From: an uncultured Burkholderiales bacterium | GTDB taxonomy: Bacteria > Pseudomonadota > Gammaproteobacteria > Burkholderiales > Burkholderiaceae_C | Assembly: GCA_903856875.1 (NCBI GenBank) | Contig: CAIODE010000553.1 | Span: 1 to 12,344 of the forward strand | Length of the DNA stretch: 12,344 nt | Reading direction: 5' to 3' | Shown: one piece after another, positions 1-6,823 of the stretch | How the letters are laid out: every line of letters begins with the position of its first letter | How positions within the stretch are numbered: position 1 is the stretch's first letter | The notes under the pieces: model-generated | The model's input: only the letters and a program-made list of their open reading frames with translations | Told to the model about the DNA's origin: nothing | Databases searched by the model: none | Position numbers and translations under genes: made by a program

Positions 1-255
1 GGTCAATATGTTGGCAGCTACTTAGGCAGTCCAGACATGAACATGGCCGCCATTGCCACTGGCTTTGGTGTGCGTTCTGAAGTGGTGCAAAACCCAACGC
101 AATTTAAAGCGGCGCTTGCGCGTGCCAAGGCATCAAGTGTTGAAGGCCGTCCGTACCTGATCGATGTGCAAGTGGCTCGTCGCGGCATTGGCTGGAATGA
201 CACGCCTTGGATTCCAGCGATCAAAGGTTCGGCCATGCGAACCAAGAAAGTTTAA
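1..255 (+). CDS. Thiamine-diphosphate-dependent enzyme, C-terminal fragment
   Basis: The reading frame is open from the left edge of the window and ends at TAA 253-255, so only the last 84 residues are visible. They contain GSYLGSPDMNMAAIATGFGV, then a stretch with PYLIDVQVARRG near the end. This is the usual ending of the TPP-binding C-terminal domain in acetolactate-synthase-like, benzoylformate-decarboxylase-like and 2-hydroxyacyl lyase-like enzymes: a helix reading 'D-x-x-x-x-A-x-G-x-G', then a strand where the last domain residues read 'P-x-L-I-D-V'. These enzymes act in the cytoplasm on 2-keto acids or acyl-CoA adducts. The GDG/NN motif that binds TPP-magnesium is outside the window, so substrate and exact family cannot be assigned. 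The gene runs toward a c-type cytochrome that starts 14 bp downstream, and probable co-transcription suggests shared function. Confidence is good for the fold and low for the reaction. Confidence 0.75.
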   Translation, partial: GQYVGSYLGSPDMNMAAIATGFGVRSEVVQNPTQFKAALARAKASSVEGRPYLIDVQVARRGIGWNDTPWIPAIKGSAMRTKKV

Positions 256-269
256 GTTTGGTTTTGAAT

Positions 270-584
270 ATGCGTTTAGCTGTTTTAAAAACGCTTTCAG
301 TTGGCGGCGTTATCACCTTGTGTATGTTGCCGTTGTTTGGCGTTAAAGCCAACGACGCCGCTTTAGGCAGAGAAATTTATCAGGATACTTGTGCGGTTTG
401 CCATGGCCGCGACATGGTGAGTTCGGGCTTGGCATTTGATCTGCGCAAATTTCCTCTGACAGAATTTGACCGATTTCAAAACGCGGTTATGAATGGCAAA
501 CCACCTGGCATGCCTGGTTGGCGGAGCCAATTGAGCACGGAAGATGTCAGAGCCATCTGGGATTATGTGAAAACTGGTGGTTAA
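270..584 (+). CDS. Small periplasmic c-type cytochrome (single haem)
   Basis: This 104-residue protein starts with a clear Sec signal peptide: positively charged MRLAVLK, a hydrophobic core to about residue 24, and a VKA-ND cleavage site near residue 27. The mature protein of about 77 residues carries one haem-binding CAVCH motif (Cys41, Cys44, His45) and a likely distal ligand Met81 in PPGMPGW. That is the layout of a minimal class I cytochrome c that carries electrons in the periplasm. I chose ATG 270 over the longer in-frame ATG 207 because the longer version would overlap the preceding gene by 49 bp and bury the signal peptide behind 21 extra residues. The Shine-Dalgarno before 270 is weak. 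The gene lies between a TPP enzyme and an FAD monooxygenase, so it may be the electron acceptor or donor of an oxidation pathway, but the partner is inference. Confidence 0.88.
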   Translation: MRLAVLKTLSVGGVITLCMLPLFGVKANDAALGREIYQDTCAVCHGRDMVSSGLAFDLRKFPLTEFDRFQNAVMNGKPPGMPGWRSQLSTEDVRAIWDYVKTGG

Positions 585-601
585 AGCCTTCAATCAGGCT
601 T
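584..601 (+). terminator. Weak hairpin after the cytochrome gene
   Basis: A 6-bp perfect inverted repeat, AAGCCT / AGGCTT with a 6-nt loop, begins in the last base of the cytochrome stop codon. It is followed by an A/T-rich stretch without a real T-run. It could be a weak terminator or an mRNA 3' stabiliser between the cytochrome and the monooxygenase gene, and the stem is too short to call it a strong terminator. Confidence 0.3.
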
Positions 602-613
602 ATATTAGGAATT

Positions 614-636
614 CGCTGCCATCAGTTCATGCAGCG
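614..636 (+). other. Hairpin just upstream of the monooxygenase start
   Basis: CGCTGC (614-619) and GCAGCG (631-636) form a perfect 6-bp stem with an 11-nt loop that ends five bases before ATG 642. It covers the place where a Shine-Dalgarno would sit, and none is seen there. It could limit or modulate initiation. A stem of this length can also arise by chance. Confidence 0.3.
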
Positions 637-641
637 TCAAT

Positions 642-2333
642 ATGCACAAGCCAAGCCATCTTCCTAGACCCTCCATCTATTACAACTACCAAGTTTTCAA
701 ACCTTGGCTGCCTACTGAAAACGGCACTCAAGAAAAGAAACAAGTAGTCATTGTGGGCGCTGGTCCTGCGGGCATGGTCACAGCTTTGGAATTGGCTCGG
801 CACGGCGTTGCCAGTGTGGTCTTGGCGTCTGATTTGCAATTTTCACAAGGCTCGCGCGCCATTGTGTTCACACGCCGCTCCATGGAAATTTTGCAGCAAG
901 TGGGCGTGGCTCATCGCATCACTGAAATTGGTTTGCCTTGGCACTCTGGCAACTCCATTTACCGCGGTCAAAAAGTGTTTCGCATGGAAACACCGCTCGA
1001 TCCTGACGATCGATTTTTTCCGATGATCAACATTCAGCAGCAGTACCTGGAAGAGTACTTGCATGATGCTTGCGCGGCCAATCCCTTGATTGATTTTCGG
1101 TGGGGCAACAAGCTCGTCCACGCAGAGCAATCTTCTGGAAGTGTGACAGCCCATGTAGACACCTCTGCAGGTCTTTATCAACTTGAAACCGAATGGCTGG
1201 TGGCGGCCGATGGTGGCCGATCTGAAATTCGAAGTGCCATGAATTTGAAATTGGAAGGTGCGTCGTTTGAAAGTATCTTCGTCATTGCCGATATTCGGAT
1301 TGACCTACCCTTCCCCACCGAGCGATTGGCATTTTTCGATCCAGACTGGAATCGCGGCAACACCATCCTCTTGCACAAAGAACCGCATGGCATTTGGCGT
1401 GTGGACTATCAATTGCCGCCTTGTGAAACGCCAGAAGAAGCTTTGCGGCCTGAGTCCCTTCAGCAGCGCATTGACGCTCAACTCAAAATGATTGGCTTTG
1501 AAGGCACGCCTTGGGAAATGGATTGGAGCTCTGTTTACTCTGCACGCACGCTCACATTGCCCAACTATGTCCACGATCGCATTGTGTTCACGGGTGATGC
1601 AGCACATTTGCTGCCCATCTTTGGCGTTCGAGGCGCGAACACAGCCTTTCAAGATGCGCAATCCTTGGGCTGGCATTTGGCCTATGTTCTCAATGGCATC
1701 TCTCCTGAAAAATTGATGGCAAACCACAGCGAAGAGCGTGTAGGTGCAGCGCGCGAAATCATCACTGAAGCTGGCAAGAGCACACGTTTTATGGCACCCC
1801 CTAGCCGAGGATTTAGATTGCTGCGAGATGCGGTTTTGTCTTTGTCATTGACTGAAGAATTTGTTCGGCCCTTGTACCACTGGCGGACATCACGGCCGCA
1901 TGAATACAAGCACTCTGATTTAAACAGCACAGCTGATGACAATGCACAATTTAAGGGGGGTCCAGCACTTGGCGCACCCCCTCAAAATGTTCAAATTCAA
2001 TCAAATGATTATTTGCTTGACCACTTAGGTGGTGGGTTTGATTTGGTCTACGTCTCTCTAGATCAAAGTATTCCGCACGAACTGTTGCACGCCCTTGAAG
2101 CTGCCAAAAATAATGGCCTGCCTGTGAAGTTGTTGGCCATTAGCGATTCTGATGTCAAAGTACAGGGGGCAGACAAAACATTGTTCGACCCCCAACAAAG
2201 ATTTCAACTTCGATACGCCGTCTCACCGGGAGGCGCTTATTTATTTCGTCCCGATCAGCACGTGTGTGCTCGCTGGCTTCAACTGGATGCCACACGATTG
2301 CTTTCCAGCCTTCAACTTGCGGTAATGCGATGA
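642..2333 (+). CDS. FAD-dependent class A monooxygenase, aromatic hydroxylase type
   Basis: This 563-residue flavoprotein resembles the phenol hydroxylase/MhpA/TfdB group, which uses NAD(P)H and oxygen to hydroxylate aromatic or related substrates. The FAD-binding Rossmann motif GAGPAG is at residues 39-44, the DG motif of class A hydroxylases is at Asp190-Gly191 (VAADGGR), and the second FAD motif GDAAHLLP is at 318-325. After about residue 450 the sequence fits the thioredoxin-like C-terminal domain of this group, ending in the typical AYLFRPDQHVCARW segment (532-545). Length and domain order match complete family members. The N-terminal leader with YYNYQVFKPW before the Rossmann strand is also usual, which supports ATG 642 although no Shine-Dalgarno is visible. 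The stop overlaps the next start by ATGA. The substrate is not predictable; the family also includes enzymes acting on antibiotics and quinones. Confidence 0.85.
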   Translation: MHKPSHLPRPSIYYNYQVFKPWLPTENGTQEKKQVVIVGAGPAGMVTALELARHGVASVVLASDLQFSQGSRAIVFTRRSMEILQQVGVAHRITEIGLPWHSGNSIYRGQKVFRMETPLDPDDRFFPMINIQQQYLEEYLHDACAANPLIDFRWGNKLVHAEQSSGSVTAHVDTSAGLYQLETEWLVAADGGRSEIRSAMNLKLEGASFESIFVIADIRIDLPFPTERLAFFDPDWNRGNTILLHKEPHGIWRVDYQLPPCETPEEALRPESLQQRIDAQLKMIGFEGTPWEMDWSSVYSARTLTLPNYVHDRIVFTGDAAHLLPIFGVRGANTAFQDAQSLGWHLAYVLNGISPEKLMANHSEERVGAAREIITEAGKSTRFMAPPSRGFRLLRDAVLSLSLTEEFVRPLYHWRTSRPHEYKHSDLNSTADDNAQFKGGPALGAPPQNVQIQSNDYLLDHLGGGFDLVYVSLDQSIPHELLHALEAAKNNGLPVKLLAISDSDVKVQGADKTLFDPQQRFQLRYAVSPGGAYLFRPDQHVCARWLQLDATRLLSSLQLAVMR

Positions 2334-2527
2334 ACCCAACCCTTCACTTAGATATTTCTGGCTTAGAACAGGTTTACGACAGACTGGCTACGGCCATTGA
2401 TCAAGCAGGCCCCGAGAAGTCAGAACTCTTTTTGGTCAAATTGGCTTTGCTCAATGCCAAAGAAATAGGTCGCCCCGATCTGTTTGAAGCACACATAGAA
2501 GCGGCACTGAAAGATCTAGCCACCTAG
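2330..2527 (+). CDS. Small DUF2783-like protein, coupled to the monooxygenase
   Basis: This 65-residue protein starts at ATG 2330, which overlaps the monooxygenase stop (ATGA), a sign of translational coupling. The sequence is acidic and probably all-helical: LDISGLEQVYDRLATAI, then a Pro-Glu-Lys turn, then a second helix with LVKLALLNAKEIG and a third with FEAHIEAAL. The size, the order of these elements and the location directly behind an FAD-dependent hydroxylase fit the DUF2783 family, small proteins of unknown function commonly found beside such flavoproteins. It has no signal peptide or membrane segment, so it should be cytoplasmic. A partner or regulatory role for the monooxygenase is a plausible inference. 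The frame also runs upstream to an ATG at 2264 inside the monooxygenase gene, but the overlapping start is far more likely. Confidence 0.7.
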   Translation: MNPTLHLDISGLEQVYDRLATAIDQAGPEKSELFLVKLALLNAKEIGRPDLFEAHIEAALKDLAT

Positions 2528-2680
2528 CGCTGGACTCTGCACTTACTTGGGGCGCGCCCTTAAAACCTGACCATTCTTGGGGCTATTGACGATTTACAAA
2601 CTGCAAAGTCAGCGATTACCCGCGGTTTTATCAGCTTTTTTTCATGCAAAATATGCTTTTCTTAATTTCGGAGCTAATTC
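2528..2680 (+). promoter_or_regulatory. Probable promoter region of the amino-acid transporter operon
   Basis: This 153-bp gap is the only sizeable space before the transporter genes. It holds a 10-bp GC palindrome GGGCGCGCCC (2550-2559) and the 8-bp direct repeat CTTGGGGC at 2546-2553 and 2576-2583, 30 bp apart. Near the start codon it becomes AT-rich (2637-2667), with a small dyad GCA-aaata-TGC at 2647-2657. I could not find a convincing -35/-10 pair with correct spacing, nor a sigma-54 GG/GC pair, so the promoter is inferred from position only. Confidence 0.35.
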
Positions 2681-3727
2681 ATGAAATCCATTCGAAAACT
2701 GATCCAGCGCCCATTGCTGGCAACAGCCGCTTTGGCATTGCTCGGCTCATTAGCAACTCCTGCTTTTGCTGGTAAAACCATTGATGCCATCAAAGCACGC
2801 GGCACGTTGAACTGCGGTGTGAACCCCAGCCTGCCTGGCTTCTCAGCTGCAGACAGCCAAGGTGTTTGGGCCGGTCTGGATGTGGATGTTTGCCGCGCAG
2901 TGGCTGCAACTCTTTTGAGCGATCCTCTGAAAGTGAAATACACACCCCTGAACGCTGCTCAGCGTTTTGCTGTGTTGCAAGCTGGTGAAATTGACATCTT
3001 GTCACGCAACACCACTTGGACCCTGAACCGCGATGCCTCTTTGGGCTTGCACTTCACTGGAACCACTTACTATGACGGCCAAGGCTTCATGGTTCCCAAG
3101 AAATCCAAAATTACCAGCGCTACCAAGCTCAAAGGCGCCACAGTGTGCGTGCAATCAGGCACCACCACTGAAAAGAACTTGAATGACTATTCCAAGGTCA
3201 TGAAGCTGAACATGAAGCCCGTGGTGTTTGACACACAAGAAGCCACCAACAAAGCCTACTTCTCAGGCCGTTGCCAGGCTTACACCACAGACGCCTCTGG
3301 TTTGGCTTCTGTGCGCAACAAAGAAGCCACCAACCCCGATGATCACCTGATCCTCCCAGAGTTGATCTCTAAAGAACCCCTTGGCCCAAGCGTGCGCCGT
3401 GGTGATGACGAGTTCTTCGCCATCGTGAAATGGGTGGCATATGTTTTGATCGAGGCTGAAGAATATGGCATCACACAAGCCAACGTAGACCAAATGAAAT
3501 CCAGCAGCACCGATCCAGTTGTTATGCGTATCTTGGGTACGTCTGAAGACACCGGCAAATTGCTTGGCTTGGACAAAGAGTGGGCTTACCGCGCCATTAA
3601 AGCTGTAGGCAACTACGGCGAAATGTTTGAGCGCAATGTGGGTCCTAAGTCCACTTTGAAATTGCCACGTGGTTTGAACAACCAGTGGAACAAAGGCGGC
3701 TTGATGTACGCACCCCCCGTACGTTAA
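2681..3727 (+). CDS. aapJ: General L-amino-acid ABC transporter, periplasmic binding protein
   Basis: This 348-residue protein begins with a signal peptide (KSIRKLIQRP, a hydrophobic core, and an AFA-GK cleavage site after residue 30). The mature part is typical of AapJ/BztA: GTLNCGVNPSLPGFSA, then AGLDVDVCRAVAA, then a stretch with GEIDILSRNTTWT and later TTYYDGQGFMV. It captures L-amino acids in the periplasm and delivers them to the AapQ/AapM permease pair. Length matches the family (about 340 residues). ATG 2681 has a Shine-Dalgarno GGAG eight bases upstream (2669-2672). It is the first gene of the transporter operon, after a 153-bp gap from the DUF2783-like gene that should hold the promoter. 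Substrate range (broad, or acidic amino acids and amides as in Bzt systems) cannot be settled by reading. Confidence 0.93.
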   Translation: MKSIRKLIQRPLLATAALALLGSLATPAFAGKTIDAIKARGTLNCGVNPSLPGFSAADSQGVWAGLDVDVCRAVAATLLSDPLKVKYTPLNAAQRFAVLQAGEIDILSRNTTWTLNRDASLGLHFTGTTYYDGQGFMVPKKSKITSATKLKGATVCVQSGTTTEKNLNDYSKVMKLNMKPVVFDTQEATNKAYFSGRCQAYTTDASGLASVRNKEATNPDDHLILPELISKEPLGPSVRRGDDEFFAIVKWVAYVLIEAEEYGITQANVDQMKSSSTDPVVMRILGTSEDTGKLLGLDKEWAYRAIKAVGNYGEMFERNVGPKSTLKLPRGLNNQWNKGGLMYAPPVR

Positions 3728-3749
3728 TTTCGGCTTTTCACAAAGACTT

Positions 3750-3772
3750 CCGGCCCGCCTCGTGCGGGCCGG
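3750..3772 (+). terminator. Strong hairpin between aapJ and aapQ (attenuator or mRNA stabiliser)
   Basis: CCGGCCCGC (3750-3758) and GCGGGCCGG (3764-3772) form a perfect 9-bp GC stem with a 5-nt loop. TTTATTCTT follows directly and then the aapQ start codon at 3782. It resembles an intrinsic terminator with an imperfect T-tract. In ABC importers a hairpin behind the binding-protein gene commonly allows partial termination and protects its mRNA, so that the binding protein is made in excess. That role is inferred from position and family knowledge. Confidence 0.65.
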
Positions 3773-3781
3773 TTTATTCTT

Positions 3782-4957
3782 ATGAGCACCCCTCCTCCTC
3801 CCAAACGACAGTGGTCTTGGCGCAGCCAAGCCTTTCGCGGACTGGTTTATCAAATCCTAGCGATTGTGGGATTGGCCATTGCCGTGGGCTACTTGATGTC
3901 CAACACGTTCGCCAATATGCGAGCGCGGGGCATTCAAAGTGGTTTTGATTTTTTCTTGCAGCCGGCCGGATTTGGCATTGGCGAGAGTCTGATTGAATTT
4001 GACTCGTCACAAAATTATTTGGTGGCTTACTTGGTGGGCCTGAGCAACACACTGCGCGTTGCCTTGGTCGGTTTGGTCTTAGCCACCTTCTTGGGCACCC
4101 TGATTGGCATTGGCCGCCTCACTCAAAACACCTTGGTCAAAACCTTGTGCGCAAGCTATGTTGAAATTACGCGCAACATCCCTTTACTGCTGCAACTGTT
4201 CATGTGGTACTTTGCCATGACTGAGTTGTTGCCGCCCATTGAATCTCCCTTAAGACCACTCGAGGGTGTGTTCTTTAGCAAAAATGGTTTGCAATACCCT
4301 CTGCCCGTTTGGGAACCTGGACACTGGGGCACGCTCATTGGTTTGTGTGTGGGTATCGGTGCTTGGAAATTTTGGTCTCGTCACGTGACACAAAATTTTG
4401 AAGCCACCGGTCTGACCAAGCCCAGCTTTTTACCTGGGTTGGGTTTGTTCGTTGTGTGCGGCGTCATCGGCTGGTTAGCAGGTGGATTCCCAAGTGAACT
4501 TGACATACCTGAAATTACAGAAATCAATGTGGTGGGCGGTGGCTCTGTCACACCCGAATACCTCACCTTGCTGGTTGGACTCACGGTCTACACCTCAGGT
4601 TATATTGCAGAAGTGGTTCGTGCTGGCATTCAATCGGTATCGTTTGGCCAGCATGAAGCGGCCTTGGCTTTAGGCTTGAAGCGGACCCAAGAGCTGCACC
4701 TCATTCAACTGCCTCAAGCCATGCGCGTCATCATTCCACCATTGACCAGTCAGTACCTCAATTTGATCAAAAACTCGTCCTTGGCGGTGGCCGTTGGTTA
4801 TCCAGATTTAGTATCTATCAGTTCTACGGCCTTGAACCAAACAGGTCGTGCCATCGAATGCATTGCTTTGGTCATGATGATTTATTTGAGTTTGAGTTTG
4901 CTCACCTCGGCCCTCATGAACATTTATAACCGTCGCGTGCGCATCAAGGACCGATGA
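3782..4957 (+). CDS. aapQ: General L-amino-acid ABC transporter permease AapQ
   Basis: This 391-residue inner-membrane permease belongs to the HisM/AapQ family. A short cytoplasmic N-terminus with a proline run (TPPPPKRQ) precedes the first membrane helix (about 20-39). More helices lie around 80-110 and 185-235 and toward the C-terminus. The EAA loop that contacts the ATPase is HEAALALG (291-298), followed by LPQAMRVIIPP (310-320). The unusual length, caused by extra segments between the first helices and the conserved permease core, is typical of AapQ (about 400 residues) rather than HisQ-type permeases. The start lies nine bases after a strong hairpin, and no Shine-Dalgarno is visible between them. 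The start is supported by the protein N-terminus, which would lose its first helix at the next in-frame ATG. The stop overlaps aapM by ATGA. Confidence 0.92.
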   Translation: MSTPPPPKRQWSWRSQAFRGLVYQILAIVGLAIAVGYLMSNTFANMRARGIQSGFDFFLQPAGFGIGESLIEFDSSQNYLVAYLVGLSNTLRVALVGLVLATFLGTLIGIGRLTQNTLVKTLCASYVEITRNIPLLLQLFMWYFAMTELLPPIESPLRPLEGVFFSKNGLQYPLPVWEPGHWGTLIGLCVGIGAWKFWSRHVTQNFEATGLTKPSFLPGLGLFVVCGVIGWLAGGFPSELDIPEITEINVVGGGSVTPEYLTLLVGLTVYTSGYIAEVVRAGIQSVSFGQHEAALALGLKRTQELHLIQLPQAMRVIIPPLTSQYLNLIKNSSLAVAVGYPDLVSISSTALNQTGRAIECIALVMMIYLSLSLLTSALMNIYNRRVRIKDR

Positions 4958-6075
4958 TGGCAAACACCGGTTACCAACAACATTTCGAGCCCATTGCAGC
5001 GCGTCAACCGCCTGTCAATGAAACAGGACTGATGGCTTGGATTCAGCGTGGCTTTTTTGACGGGCCTGTCAACAGTTTGTTGACCGTTCTTTTTGTGGCC
5101 ATGTTGGTTTGGGCCATTCCGCCCATCTTCAATTGGACCATCTGGTATGCCATTCCCAATGCAGACAATGCAGCATGCCGTGCTGCTCACGGCTTAGGTG
5201 CCTGCTGGGGTGTAGTCGCCGAAAAAGGCCGACTGATTTTGTTTGGGCGCTACCCTTTTGAAGAACAATGGCGGCCCTTGGTTGCCAGCGCAGCGGTGGT
5301 CGTTTTATTGGTGGTCTCATGTTTAAAAACTTTTTGGCGGCCGGCACTTGTGGGCGCTTGGGTGGCCGTTTATGCTTTTTTCTTCGCGCTCATGTTGGGC
5401 GGGTTTGCTGGCCTGACGCCTGTTGAAACAGCGCGCTGGGGTGGCCTGCCACTCACCTTGCTGTTGGCCAGTGTGAGCTTGGTGCTTGCATTTCCTTTGG
5501 CCATTTTGTTGGCGCTTGGCAGACAGTCAAACCTGCCGGCCATTCGAACCTTGTGCGTCATCTTTGTTGAGTTTGTGCGTGGCGTACCGCTTATTTCTGT
5601 GCTGTTCATGGCATCTTTCATATTGCCTTTGTTCATGCCACAAGGCACAAAGATCGATGTGCTGGTTCGGGTACTCGTTGGCATGACGCTGTTTACTGCG
5701 GCTTACCTTGCCGAGGTGATTCGCGGTGGTTTGCAGGCACTGCCCAAAGGCCAAGTGGAAGCAGCCCATTCTCTGGGCATGACTTACTGGCAAATTCAAC
5801 GCATGATTGTGTTGCCACAAGCTTTGCGCTTGGTGGTACCAGCCATTGTGAACACCTTCATTGGCGCTTTCAAAGATACCTCTTTGGTCACCATTGTGAG
5901 CTTGTACGACCTGACGGGCGCTGTGCAATTGGCGCTGGGCGATGCCGATTGGCGCAAGTTCTTCATTGAAGGTCAACTCTTTGTCGCCGGCATTTATTTC
6001 ATTGCATGTTTTGCCATGTCACGCTACAGCCAATGGCTGGAATCCCATCTGAATACTGGAACACGGAGACAGTGA
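4954..6075 (+). CDS. aapM: General L-amino-acid ABC transporter permease AapM
   Basis: This 373-residue second permease is the partner of AapQ. It has a cytoplasmic N-terminus of about 37 residues, membrane helices at about 40-60, 108-124 and 130-152, and then the conserved permease core from about 163. The EAA loop is VEAAHSLG (268-275), followed by [11 protein letters not shown] (287-297). Length and order match AapM (about 380 residues). The ATG at 4954 overlaps the aapQ stop, and a second ATG follows at once (4957), so either could be used. The two permeases form the membrane channel and the ATPase encoded next drives import. An insert with two cysteines (Cys75, Cys84) lies in the probable periplasmic loop after the first helix; a disulfide is possible but not shown. 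Confidence 0.92.
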   Translation: MMANTGYQQHFEPIAARQPPVNETGLMAWIQRGFFDGPVNSLLTVLFVAMLVWAIPPIFNWTIWYAIPNADNAACRAAHGLGACWGVVAEKGRLILFGRYPFEEQWRPLVASAAVVVLLVVSCLKTFWRPALVGAWVAVYAFFFALMLGGFAGLTPVETARWGGLPLTLLLASVSLVLAFPLAILLALGRQSNLPAIRTLCVIFVEFVRGVPLISVLFMASFILPLFMPQGTKIDVLVRVLVGMTLFTAAYLAEVIRGGLQALPKGQVEAAHSLGMTYWQIQRMIVLPQALRLVVPAIVNTFIGAFKDTSLVTIVSLYDLTGAVQLALGDADWRKFFIEGQLFVAGIYFIACFAMSRYSQWLESHLNTGTRRQ

Positions 6076-6076
6076 A

Positions 6077-6823
6077 GTGAGCACCTCAAGTCCCATCATC
6101 GAATTTTCTAAAGTCAACAAATGGTTCGGCGAGTTCCATGTGTTGCGCGACATTGATTTGTCTGTGGCCAAAGGCGAACGCATTGTGGTGTGCGGCCCTT
6201 CAGGTTCTGGCAAGAGCACTTTAATTCGCTGCATCAACCGCCTTGAAGAGCACCAATCTGGCGTTCTCAAAGTGGACGGCACCGAACTCACAGACGATGT
6301 CAAATCGATTGAATCTGTGAGGCGCCAAGTGGGCATGGTGTTTCAGCAGTTCAATTTATTCCCCCACCTGACCGTGTTGGAAAACCTCACACTGGCCCCT
6401 ATGTGGGTGGGCAACATGCCCAAGGCTGAAGCCGAAGAACGCGCCATGCAACAACTCAAGCGTGTTCGTATTTCTGAGCAAGCGCTGAAGTATCCGCTGC
6501 AACTGTCTGGCGGTCAGCAGCAACGCGTGGCCATTGCGCGCTCTTTGTGCCTTACCCCCAAAATCATGTTGTTTGATGAGCCCACTTCTGCGCTAGACCC
6601 CGAGATGATCAACGAAGTGTTGGACGTCATGGTGGAGTTGGCCAACCAAGGTATCACCATGATTTGCGTCACACACGAAATGGGCTTTGCCCGCTCTGTG
6701 GCCGACCGCGTAATCTTCATGGACGAAGGTCAAATCGTGGAACAAAACACAGCCACAGAGTTCTTTGCCAATCCGAAGAACGAAAGAACACAAGATTTCT
6801 TGTCGAAAATTCTGGCGCACTGA
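6077..6823 (+). CDS. aapP: General L-amino-acid ABC transporter ATP-binding protein AapP
   Basis: This 248-residue ABC ATPase belongs to the polar amino-acid group (GlnQ/HisP/AapP). All catalytic elements are present: Walker [10 protein letters not shown] (40-48), Q-loop [17 protein letters not shown] (from 88), signature [14 protein letters not shown] (143-156), Walker [13 protein letters not shown] (163-174) and the switch His200 in CVTHEMGFA. It hydrolyses ATP on the cytoplasmic face to power import through AapQM. It starts with GTG at 6077, one base after the aapM stop, with Shine-Dalgarno GGAG at 6065-6068. The stop TGA (6821-6823) overlaps the ATG of the downstream phosphatase ORF (TGATG). 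A strong terminator lies 14 bp after the stop, so the transporter transcript can end there. Confidence 0.95.
   Translation: MSTSSPIIEFSKVNKWFGEFHVLRDIDLSVAKGERIVVCGPSGSGKSTLIRCINRLEEHQSGVLKVDGTELTDDVKSIESVRRQVGMVFQQFNLFPHLTVLENLTLAPMWVGNMPKAEAEERAMQQLKRVRISEQALKYPLQLSGGQQQRVAIARSLCLTPKIMLFDEPTSALDPEMINEVLDVMVELANQGITMICVTHEMGFARSVADRVIFMDEGQIVEQNTATEFFANPKNERTQDFLSKILAH

Noticed and set aside
207..269. Longer start for the cytochrome gene at ATG 207
   Set aside because: It would overlap the TPP enzyme gene by 49 bp and place 21 polar residues before a perfectly formed signal peptide.
1305..1727. 140-aa open frame on the minus strand inside the monooxygenase gene
   Set aside because: It lies wholly opposite a strongly supported flavoprotein gene, has no recognisable motif and has the biased composition of an antisense shadow.
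3263..3853. 196-aa open frame on the minus strand across aapJ and aapQ
   Set aside because: It overlaps two clear transporter genes and the hairpin between them, with no ribosome site or recognisable domain.
5527..5976. 149-aa open frame on the minus strand inside aapM
   Set aside because: It is opposite the conserved permease core. Its histidine- and glutamine-rich sequence is what the complement of a hydrophobic gene gives.
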